Assembly: GCA_036398215.1 (NCBI GenBank) | Contig: DASWHK010000133.1 | Location: 1-11,482 of the forward strand | Direction: 5' to 3' | DNA: 11,482 nt | From: DASWHK01 sp036398215 | Lineage (GTDB): Bacteria > Acidobacteriota > UBA890 | Part shown: in pieces, positions 5,678 to 11,482 of the stretch | Position numbering within the stretch: the stretch's first letter is position 1 | How the letters are laid out: the number at the start of each line of letters is the position of its first letter | Translations under genes and position numbers: made by a program | The notes under the pieces: generated by a model | The model's input: the letters and a program-made list of their open reading frames with translations, nothing else | Databases searched by the model: none | Told to the model about the DNA's origin: nothing

Positions 5678-6619
5678 ATGCCCCGCTCCGACGTCACGTA
5701 TCACGATCTGATCGCCCGCAACCGGCGCAACAGCGCCCTGCTGCTGGTGGGCTTCGTCTTGTTCGTGGCGGTGCTGGTCGGCGTCCTCGGGGCGGCGCTC
5801 TCCGACGGCGACCCCGCGACGGCGGGCGTCCTGGGCGGCATCGCCCTGATCTTCGCGACGATGATGGCGCTGTTCAGCTACTACGGCGGCGCCTCGGCGA
5901 TCCTCAACCTGAGCGGCGCCCGCCGGATCGCCCACGCGGACGACCCCGAGCTCTACAACGTCGTCGAGGAGATCGCGATCGCCGCCGGCGTGCCGGCCCC
6001 GCCGGTCTATTTGATCGACGACACCGCGCTGAACGCCTTCGCCACCGGCCGCGATCCCGAGCACGCCGCCGTGGCGATTACCCGCGGGCTGCGCGACACT
6101 CTCAGCCGCGACGAGCTGCAGGCGGTGATCGCCCACGAGATGTCGCACGTGCGCAACTACGACATCCGCCTGGCGATGCTGCTGGCGACGCTCGTCGGCG
6201 TGGTCGTGCTGGTGACCGATTTCTTCCTGCGGGGGATGTTCTGGGGTGGCGCCGGGCGGCGGGGCAGGGGACGCGATGGCGGCGGCGGCGCCGGCGGCGC
6301 GATTCTGTTGGTCGTCGCTCTCCTCTTGGCCATCATCGCGCCGATCTTCGCCAAGATCATCCAGCTCGCCGCCTCCCGGCAGCGCGAGTACCTCGCCGAC
6401 GCCGGCGCCGTCGAGCTGACCCGCAACCCCGACGCGATGATCTCGGCGCTGCGTCGCCTGGGCGGCGACAAGGAGGTCCTGGAGGCCGCCAACCGGGCCA
6501 CCGCGCACCTCTACATCGTCCAGCCGATCAAGAAGTTCGAGGCCCGCGCCAAGGGCCTCTTCGCCACCCACCCACCGCTCGAGGACCGCATCCGCCGACT
6601 CGAGCAGCTCGGGGCGTAG
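5678..6619 (+). CDS. htpX: HtpX-like M48 family membrane metalloprotease
   Basis: The 313-residue protein is an M48 zinc peptidase of the HtpX type, which degrades damaged membrane proteins with its active site facing the cytoplasm. The zinc motif HEMSH gives His153, Glu154 and His157, and REYLAD supplies the third ligand, Glu237. Hydrophobic segments are at about 20-42, 50-68, 165-183 and 208-228, and a Gly/Arg-rich loop (189-207) separates the last two. The YLIDDTALNAFATG block before the active site is standard for the family, as is the C-terminal FATHPPLEDRI. HtpX itself is about 290 residues, so the length fits. The ATG at 5678 has GCGGGAGGAC about 12 nt upstream, a long gap; no better in-frame start was seen. 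LemA, a frequent neighbour of such proteases, is nearby but separated by the inverted PilZ gene. The exact subfamily is less sure than the M48 call. Confidence 0.92.
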   Translation: MPRSDVTYHDLIARNRRNSALLLVGFVLFVAVLVGVLGAALSDGDPATAGVLGGIALIFATMMALFSYYGGASAILNLSGARRIAHADDPELYNVVEEIAIAAGVPAPPVYLIDDTALNAFATGRDPEHAAVAITRGLRDTLSRDELQAVIAHEMSHVRNYDIRLAMLLATLVGVVVLVTDFFLRGMFWGGAGRRGRGRDGGGGAGGAILLVVALLLAIIAPIFAKIIQLAASRQREYLADAGAVELTRNPDAMISALRRLGGDKEVLEAANRATAHLYIVQPIKKFEARAKGLFATHPPLEDRIRRLEQLGA

Positions 6620-6667
6620 CCTTCGTCGATGGAGCGGACACCAGGCAAGCACGGAAGGAAGGTCCCG

Positions 6668-8422
6668 ATGGCGCGCAAGGTCACACCGGCCAGCGCTGCG
6701 GCGAGCTGGCCGGCGCATTCGAGCGACGAGTACGAGCGGCTGGCCGCCGACCTCGTCCTCGCTTTCAACGCCCGCGACGAGGCTGCGCTGCAGCGGCTGA
6801 ACGACCACTACCGACGTTCGTTCTCCTTGGACGACCTGTGGGCGGAGATCTGGCGACGCGTCTACTCGTTCCGTCAGCGTGCCTTCAAAGGTTCGAGAAA
6901 TGAGCTGGAGCTCGCCGAAGCCCAGGGTCTGATCGCCCAGGACGCTGGCTTCGGAAGCTGGGCGGCGCTCATCGAGGCGGCGGCGACCGGCGCGCCGCGG
7001 GTCCCGGCCTACATGATCGACGCCAAGGAGAGCCGCATCGCCCCGCGGCGGCAGTTGACCGACGGCGAGTGGGACGAGCTGATCGCGGCCATAAAGGAGC
7101 ACGGCATCACCGGCCTGGATGCCAACGGCCTGATGACCGACGACGTGCTGGGGCGCGTCGCCGGGCTCGATCACGTCACCAGGCTCTCGCTGGGGGGCTC
7201 GCGGCAGCTCGGCGACGACGGCCTGCTGCATCTGGCGCGGATGCCGCAGCTTCGGGAGCTCGATCTCAACGAGTATCCGGGCGGCAAGCTCACCGATCGC
7301 GGCCTGCAGGTCCTCCGGAGCCTGCCCAACCTGCGCAAGCTCGAGATGACGTGGCAGCGCGGCATCTCGGACGCGGGCGCCGCCAACCTGCGGGCCTGCG
7401 ACCGGCTCGAGCACGTCGACCTGATGGGATCGCCCACCGGCGACGGGGCGATCGCGGCGCTGCGCGGGAAGCCGAGGCTGCGCCGCTTCAGCAGCGGCCG
7501 GCTGGTCACCGACGCCGGTCTGGCGATGTTGCACGACTTCCCCCTGCTGAAAGAATGGCGCGGGGGCGACGTCGCGTCCGCAACGCAGGAGTCCCTCGCC
7601 GAGCTCGCCGGCCATCTGCTGATCGACGGGCCGTTCACCGACGAGGGTCTCGCCCGGCTGGCCGGCCTCGCCGGCGTCTTCTCGCTGGACCTCTTCTGGC
7701 ACTGCACGGGCATCACCTCCGCCGGCTTCGCGCACCTCGTCGAGCTCCGCAACCTGCGGGCTTTCGCCGCCGACGGCGCGCGGACCGATGACACCGCCAT
7801 GCGCCACATCGCCGCCATGCCGGCGCTGCGCCGGCTGCGGGCCCAGGAGGCGGCGGCCACCGACGACGGCTTCGAGGCCCTGAGCCGCTCGCGGACGCTC
7901 GAGGGCTTCTGGGGGCGCGAGTGCCCGAACTTCGGCAGCCGCGGCTTCGTCGCCCTCTCGACGATGCCGGCGTTGCGCAGCCTCGGCGTCGGCTGCAAGA
8001 ACGTCGGCGACGCGGCGCTGGCGACGCTGCCTCGCTTCCCCGCCCTCCGCGAGCTGACGCCGATCGGCGTCAGCGACGCCGGCTTCCGCCACATCGGCCG
8101 CTGCGAGAAGCTGGAGCGCCTGACCTGCATGTACTGCCGCGACACCACCGACGCCGCCACCGAGCACATCGCCGGGTTGAAGCTGAAGTACTACTACGCC
8201 GGCCTCACGCAGATCACCGACCGCAGCCTGGAGATCCTCGGCGCGATGGACTCGCTGGAGCAGGTCGACCTCTACGAGTGCAACGGCGTCACCGACGCCG
8301 GCCTCGTGTTCCTGGCCGGCCTGCCGCGGCTGCGCGAGGTCAACCTGGATGGGTTGCCCGGGGTGACGCTGGAGAGCACCCGCGTGTTCCCCGAGCACGT
8401 GCGGGTCCGGTACTCCACCTGA
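6668..8422 (+). CDS. Leucine-rich-repeat (RNI-like) protein with ankyrin-style N-terminal module
   Basis: The 584-residue product has no signal peptide or membrane helix. Residues about 130-575 are roughly 17 tandem repeats of about 24 residues with the pattern tDxGLxxLxxLPxLRxLxL, often a Cys at the repeat turn, as in the cysteine-containing/RNI-like LRR class. They should form a curved solenoid for protein binding. Residues 20-105 hold a helical stretch ending LAEAQGLIAQDAGFGSWAAL. This resembles the short module (AR..A...GF.SW..L) often found before ankyrin repeats in bacterial proteins. No enzymatic domain is visible and no ligand can be inferred. The ATG at 6668 is preferred because GGAAGGAAGG lies 5 nt upstream; an in-frame ATG at 6629 has none. 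It follows htpX by 48 nt on the same strand and may share its transcript. Confidence 0.85.
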   Translation: MARKVTPASAAASWPAHSSDEYERLAADLVLAFNARDEAALQRLNDHYRRSFSLDDLWAEIWRRVYSFRQRAFKGSRNELELAEAQGLIAQDAGFGSWAALIEAAATGAPRVPAYMIDAKESRIAPRRQLTDGEWDELIAAIKEHGITGLDANGLMTDDVLGRVAGLDHVTRLSLGGSRQLGDDGLLHLARMPQLRELDLNEYPGGKLTDRGLQVLRSLPNLRKLEMTWQRGISDAGAANLRACDRLEHVDLMGSPTGDGAIAALRGKPRLRRFSSGRLVTDAGLAMLHDFPLLKEWRGGDVASATQESLAELAGHLLIDGPFTDEGLARLAGLAGVFSLDLFWHCTGITSAGFAHLVELRNLRAFAADGARTDDTAMRHIAAMPALRRLRAQEAAATDDGFEALSRSRTLEGFWGRECPNFGSRGFVALSTMPALRSLGVGCKNVGDAALATLPRFPALRELTPIGVSDAGFRHIGRCEKLERLTCMYCRDTTDAATEHIAGLKLKYYYAGLTQITDRSLEILGAMDSLEQVDLYECNGVTDAGLVFLAGLPRLREVNLDGLPGVTLESTRVFPEHVRVRYST

Positions 8423-8430
8423 TCTGGAAC

Positions 8431-8511
8431 GCCCAGGAGGGCGAACAGGATCGACAGGGTCACCACCGACGACACGGTGGTGGTCAGGACGAGCGTTGAA
8501 GCGATGCCCAC
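8431..8511 (-). pseudogene. Possible remnant of the C-terminal helix of an AEC-type permease
   Basis: Read on the minus strand, these 27 codons give a hydrophobic helix with STLVLTTTVSSVVTLSILF at its core. The pattern 'STL..T..S..TL.....LL' resembles the last membrane helix of auxin efflux carrier (AEC) family permeases. Third codon positions are strongly G/C, as in real genes here. Sequence before it does not continue the permease, and downstream the frame runs into the antisense of the LRR gene, stopping at 8272. It is therefore at best a decayed fragment, or the tail of a small unknown membrane peptide starting at 8556. The resemblance is from memory and short, so the call is tentative. 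Confidence 0.35.
8461..8482. terminator. GC hairpin after the LRR gene
   Basis: CACCACCG (8461-8468) and CGGTGGTG (8475-8482) form a perfect 8-bp stem with a 6-nt loop, 38 nt after the LRR stop codon. No T-run follows on the plus strand, so it is not a standard intrinsic terminator, although it could act with Rho or protect the transcript end. It also lies within the TTTVSSVVT codons of the putative permease remnant, where repeated ACC and GTG codons would produce such symmetry by themselves. Confidence 0.3.
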
Positions 8512-8740
8512 TCTTCCTTCGGTCCCTCTGCCCCGGCGGGCCGACGCGCATTGCATGTGCCAAGGTCCGCGGCGGGACCGTCGTCACGGACGACCGCGCG
8601 GCAAGTGGGGCCTGCGGGGAACGTGACGTGCCCACGACCGGCACCATCGGTATCCTCAAGGCATGCCTCCGAGACGGGCTCTTGGAAGCTGAAGCGGCGG
8701 CCGCTGATCCGCGCCGCCGCAGGGACACCTCGGCCCCTTC

Positions 8741-10594
8741 ATGACCTACGAAATCGGCGTCGTCCTCTTGTTGCTCGTCGCCGCCATGGTCGCCTTCGTT
8801 CGCGAGCGACTGCCGGTGGACGTCATCGCCCTGGGGCTGGTCGCCGCCGTCGTCATCCTCGGGATCTTGACGCCGCAGGAGGCCTTCTCCGGCTTCTCCA
8901 ACGACGTCATCATCGTGCTCTGCTCGGTGTTCGTCCTCGCCGGGGCCCTGGCCAGGAACGGCGTGGTGGCTGCCTTCGCGGATGCGATCCATCGATTCGC
9001 CGGCCGCGGCGAGAGCCGCGTCGTCGTCACCGTCATGTCGGTCTCGGCGGCGATGTCGTCGTTCATCAACAACACCACCTCGACGGCCATCCTGATGCCC
9101 GCCGTCGTCGACCTGGCGCGCCGCCGCCAGCTCAGCCCCAGCCGCTTCCTGATTCCGCTGGCCTACGCCTCGATGCTCGGCGGCGCCGGCACGCTCATCG
9201 GCACCTCCACGAACCTGGCGGCCAGCGGCCTGATGCAGCGGGTGGGTCTCGAGCCGATCGGCATGTTCGAGCTCTTGCCGGCGGGCCTGACGATGGCGCT
9301 GATCGGCGTCGCCTACATGAGCATCGTCGGGTATCGCTGGCTGCCCAGCCGCGCCGAGCCGGCGCTGCTCACCGAGTTCGAGATCGACAGCTACCTGTCG
9401 CGAATCGTGGTTTCCGAGGAAGCCGACCTGGTCGGCTCGGCGTTGCGCGAGACCTGGCTGGCCGACGAGGGAATCAGCGTCCTCGCCATCGAGCGCGACG
9501 GCGCCAAGCTGTTCCCCAGGGCCGACAGCCGCATCGAAGCCGGCGATGCGCTGATCGTGAAAGCGTCGCGGCAGGGACTCCTCGAGCTCGGCGACCGACC
9601 CGGCGCCGGTTTCGCGGAGCTCGAATGGACGGAGGAAGACGAGCTCGTGGGCGACGACGTCCGCCTCGCCGAGGCCATCATCATGCCGCGCTCGCGGCTG
9701 CTCGGTCGCACGCTCCGCCAGCTGCGTCTTCGGCAGCGTTACGGCGTATCGGTGCTGGCGATCTATCGGCACGGGGTCTCCCATCCGGTCGAGATCGCCG
9801 ACCTGCCGCTCGCCGAGGCCGACGTGCTGTTGTTGCAGGGTGGCGAAGAGGGCCTGGCGTTGCTGCAGTCCAACGAGTCGGTGTGGGTGATCGGCATCGA
9901 AGCGCCGCCGCCCGGCAGCAGAGGGAAGCGGCTGATCACGGTGGGGGCATTCGCCGCCGGGGTGGCCGCGGCGACGCTCGGCTTGCTCCCGGTCGCCGTC
10001 GCCATGCTGCTGGCGGCGCTCATCGTCGTGGCCACCCGGTGCATCGATGCCGATGAGATCTATGGCGCGATCGACTGGCGCGTCATCGTGCTGATCGGCG
10101 GCATGACGTCATTCGGCCTCGCCATGGAGGCCTCGGGCACCGCCGATTACCTGGCCGCCCGCATCGTCGTTGTCGCCGATCACCTCGGGACCTACGGCCT
10201 GCTAGCCGCCTTCGCGCTGCTCACCATGGTCCTGACCCAGCCGCTGTCGAACGCCGCGGCGGTGCTGGTGGTCATGCCGGTGGCCGTATCGGCTGCGGCC
10301 AGCGCCGGCATCGACCCGCGGCCGCTGGCGATCCTGGTGGCCCTGTCGGCGTCGTTCTCCTTCATCGCCCCTCTCGAGCCCTCTTGCCTGCTCGTCTACT
10401 CGGCCGGCCACTACCGCTTCAGCGACTTCGTCAAGGCGGGGATCCCGCTGACCGCGATCGCCTTCGTCGTGCTGCTGTTGCTGGTGCCGTGGCTGTGGCC
10501 GCTGGCGCCGGCCGGGCAGATCGCGGCCCACGCGCCCGAGTCGTCCGGATCCCGGAACCTCCCGGTCGAAGTGGAGATAGTTCTCGACGGGTAG
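8741..10594 (+). CDS. SLC13-family transporter with two internal RCK_C (TrkA_C) domains
   Basis: The 617-residue protein has the layout of SLC13/DASS-type permeases with a central cytoplasmic insert. The first membrane half (about 1-205) includes ERLPVDVIALG, the LTPQEAFSGFSN block, the SNT-like NNTTST at 110-115 and GGAGTLIGTSTN (147-158). Residues about 213-283 and 303-377 are two RCK_C domains, small ligand-sensing folds usually thought to regulate transport. The second half (about 395-585) carries SNAAAVLVVMP (503-513). Family members move di- or tricarboxylates, sulfate or other anions with Na+ or H+; the substrate cannot be assigned. In the second half the usual QTN-type motif is replaced by LEPSCLLVY (545-553). 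The last 30 residues are hydrophilic. The start matches the family N-terminus; only AGGGA 15 nt upstream could serve as ribosome binding site. The stop lies 3 nt from that of convergent hepT. Confidence 0.9.
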   Translation: MTYEIGVVLLLLVAAMVAFVRERLPVDVIALGLVAAVVILGILTPQEAFSGFSNDVIIVLCSVFVLAGALARNGVVAAFADAIHRFAGRGESRVVVTVMSVSAAMSSFINNTTSTAILMPAVVDLARRRQLSPSRFLIPLAYASMLGGAGTLIGTSTNLAASGLMQRVGLEPIGMFELLPAGLTMALIGVAYMSIVGYRWLPSRAEPALLTEFEIDSYLSRIVVSEEADLVGSALRETWLADEGISVLAIERDGAKLFPRADSRIEAGDALIVKASRQGLLELGDRPGAGFAELEWTEEDELVGDDVRLAEAIIMPRSRLLGRTLRQLRLRQRYGVSVLAIYRHGVSHPVEIADLPLAEADVLLLQGGEEGLALLQSNESVWVIGIEAPPPGSRGKRLITVGAFAAGVAAATLGLLPVAVAMLLAALIVVATRCIDADEIYGAIDWRVIVLIGGMTSFGLAMEASGTADYLAARIVVVADHLGTYGLLAAFALLTMVLTQPLSNAAAVLVVMPVAVSAAASAGIDPRPLAILVALSASFSFIAPLEPSCLLVYSAGHYRFSDFVKAGIPLTAIAFVVLLLLVPWLWPLAPAGQIAAHAPESSGSRNLPVEVEIVLDG

Positions 10595-10597
10595 TGG

Positions 10598-11032
10598 CTA
10601 CTCCTCGGAACTCGCCACGTGCCGTTCGATCGCGGCGACGTAGTCGCGCAGGGTTCGCCGGGCTTCCGAGACCGCTTTCAGGACGATCTGATCGTCGATC
10701 TCGTCGTACTCGTGTACGAGGCGATTCCGCAGGCCGGCGGCCGGCGCCAAGCGCTTGGCGAGCTCGGCGGGGATCACGCCGGCATCCCCGAGGGCGATGA
10801 AGCTCTCGTAATAGTCTGCCGGGGTCGCTGCCCCCAGCGTTCGCAGGATGTGGAGGTTGGCGTCGACCGCGGCCTCGATCGTCTCCTGCAGCAGGCGCTC
10901 GGTACCCTTCCTGCGGAACAGATCGCTCCGGTAGGCATCCAGGTCAATTCCGTCGATCGCCTGCAGGGCGTCGAGGTTGCGGGAGATCGCCGCGGCCTTT
11001 CGCCGCACCAGGTCGGCGTCGAGCTCGGTCAC
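10598..11032 (-). CDS. hepT: HepT-like HEPN-domain RNase toxin
   Basis: This 144-residue, all-helical protein belongs to the HepT (DUF86) branch of the HEPN superfamily. The catalytic RX4HXY motif is complete: Arg102, His107 and Tyr109 in LRNRLVHEY. HepT cleaves RNA, and partner MntA silences it by adding AMP units to the motif tyrosine, here Tyr109 (shown for the Shewanella pair; applied here by homology). The GTG at 11032 overlaps the stop of the upstream nucleotidyltransferase gene as GTGA, so the two are translationally coupled and made together. Length is normal for the family. All key residues are present, so it appears active. No operator or promoter is visible because the operon start lies beyond the right edge. 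Confidence 0.93.
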   Translation of the reverse strand: MTELDADLVRRKAAAISRNLDALQAIDGIDLDAYRSDLFRRKGTERLLQETIEAAVDANLHILRTLGAATPADYYESFIALGDAGVIPAELAKRLAPAAGLRNRLVHEYDEIDDQIVLKAVSEARRTLRDYVAAIERHVASSEE

Positions 11033-11482
11033 GGCGCCGTGCGCGCTGCGGCGATGCGGTCGCGGATCTCCTGCGCTTCCATGTCGCGGAACTTCCGCGT
11101 GTCGGCGTAGCGGCGTACGGCGAGGGAGGCGAAACGGTTGAACGCGCCGGGCTCACGTTCGTACAGAGGGATGCCGTCCCGGGCGACCAGCATCATGAGC
11201 AGCGGGTCGGCATGCCGTAGGTCGGCGACGTCGACCTCCTGGATTCCCAGCGTTTGGATCAACCTGTTGGTCAGCGCCACGATGTCGAGACCGGCTTCGG
11301 CGGCGACGGCGATGTCGAGGTCGTTCGGCGGACGCGCCGTGCCGAGGTCCTCGGGCGAATCGGCGGCAGCTCGCGCCGCCGAGCCGAACAAGATCAGCAA
11401 ACGGCAGTTCGCTTCCTGGCCGACGGCGGCGGCGATGTGCCGAAGCTCTGCGATCGTCGGGATCGCCCTGCCTTCGCTCTTC
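11029..11482 (-). CDS. mntA: MntA-like nucleotidyltransferase antitoxin, 5' end missing
   Basis: The frame is open from the stop at 11029 to the right edge, giving at least 150 residues. No ATG, GTG or TTG occurs in frame between 11401 and the edge, so the start is outside the window, probably just beyond it. The MNT-fold motif is present: LFGSAAR, with the GS pair at visible residues 33-34, then DLD at 54-56 and a third acid at Asp84 in EVDVADL. The protein should transfer AMP from ATP onto Tyr109 of HepT, encoded directly downstream with a 4-nt overlap. The spacing between GS and DxD is 19 residues, longer than the usual 9 to 12. The insert (DSPEDLGTARPP) looks like an extended loop. A TTG at 11400 could be mistaken for the start but would cut off the first strand of the fold. 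Confidence 0.88.
   Translation of the reverse strand, partial: KSEGRAIPTIAELRHIAAAVGQEANCRLLILFGSAARAAADSPEDLGTARPPNDLDIAVAAEAGLDIVALTNRLIQTLGIQEVDVADLRHADPLLMMLVARDGIPLYEREPGAFNRFASLAVRRYADTRKFRDMEAQEIRDRIAAARTAP

Larger units (their letters stand above)
8423..8740. other. 318-bp gap between the LRR gene and the transporter
   Basis: No convincing complete gene is visible on either strand. The first 90 bp hold a GC hairpin and a minus-strand hydrophobic coding-like fragment, listed separately. The rest (about 8512-8740) should contain the transporter promoter and 5' untranslated region. A TATCCT at 8651-8656 could be a -10 box, but no -35 box stands at a proper distance. The only purine-rich site before the transporter ATG is AGGGA at 8721-8725, 15 nt upstream. 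Confidence 0.5.

Noticed and set aside
6629..6667. Earlier ATG for the LRR protein
   Set aside because: No Shine-Dalgarno sequence precedes 6629, whereas the ATG at 6668 has GGAAGGAAGG at optimal distance.
5396..9784. A 1462-codon open frame on the minus strand
   Set aside because: It lies antisense to htpX, the LRR gene and the transporter, all with clear family motifs. Its translation is low-complexity His/Gln/Arg/Asp/Gly, typical of antisense GC-rich frames.
1..11482. CRISPR arrays, tRNA or rRNA genes, insertion sequences, attachment sites
   Set aside because: No regularly spaced repeats, cloverleaf-like segment, transposase motif or terminal repeats were seen in reading both strands.

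Overview
The window is a stretch of very GC-rich bacterial chromosome (about 70% G+C by eye, with nearly all third codon positions G or C). It carries no rRNA, tRNA, transposase, phage or plasmid marker. A histidine operon lacking hisB between hisC and hisH, a large RNI-type leucine-rich-repeat protein with an ankyrin-style 'GFxSW' leader, and LemA/M48 genes would fit a free-living Gram-negative such as an Acidobacteriota-like lineage. That placement is inference only.

Left third, minus strand (1-4295): a complete regulatory head and the first genes of a histidine biosynthesis operon. Reading in transcription order, there is a sigma70-like promoter (4267-4295), a 26-residue leader peptide with five consecutive His codons plus a sixth (4180-4260), an antiterminator overlapping an intrinsic terminator (4118-4210), then hisG, a fused hisD-hisC gene, hisH and the start of hisA, which leaves the window on the left. 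Successive structural genes overlap by 4 nt (GTGA, ATGA, ATGA), so they should be translationally coupled. HisG opens the pathway. The HisD-HisC fusion covers transamination of imidazole-acetol phosphate and the final two-step oxidation of histidinol to histidine. HisH supplies ammonia to HisF, whose gene is not in view. The leader has every element of a classical four-segment ribosome-mediated histidine attenuator: a segment over the His codons pairs with segment 2, segment 2 pairs with segment 3, and segment 3 pairs with segment 4 followed by eight U.

Middle (4321-6619): lemA (+), a PilZ-domain gene (-) and an HtpX-like M48 membrane protease (+). LemA and HtpX-type proteases are frequent neighbours; here an inverted PilZ gene lies between them. 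The PilZ gene has a 5' leader with two mutually exclusive 7-bp pairings, one of which would hide its ribosome binding site.

Right half (6668-10594): a 584-residue leucine-rich-repeat protein, a 318-bp gap with two weak signals (a GC hairpin and a minus-strand hydrophobic fragment resembling the end of an AEC-type permease), and a 617-residue SLC13-type transporter with two RCK_C/TrkA_C domains between its membrane halves.

Right edge, minus strand (10598-11481): a HepT/MntA-type HEPN-MNT toxin-antitoxin pair. The toxin is complete with an intact RX4HXY motif. The nucleotidyltransferase runs off the right end without its start. The transporter and hepT stop codons are only 3 nt apart, converging.

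The most notable items are the complete histidine attenuator, whose leader peptide appears to be leaderless, and the HisD-HisC fusion it controls.
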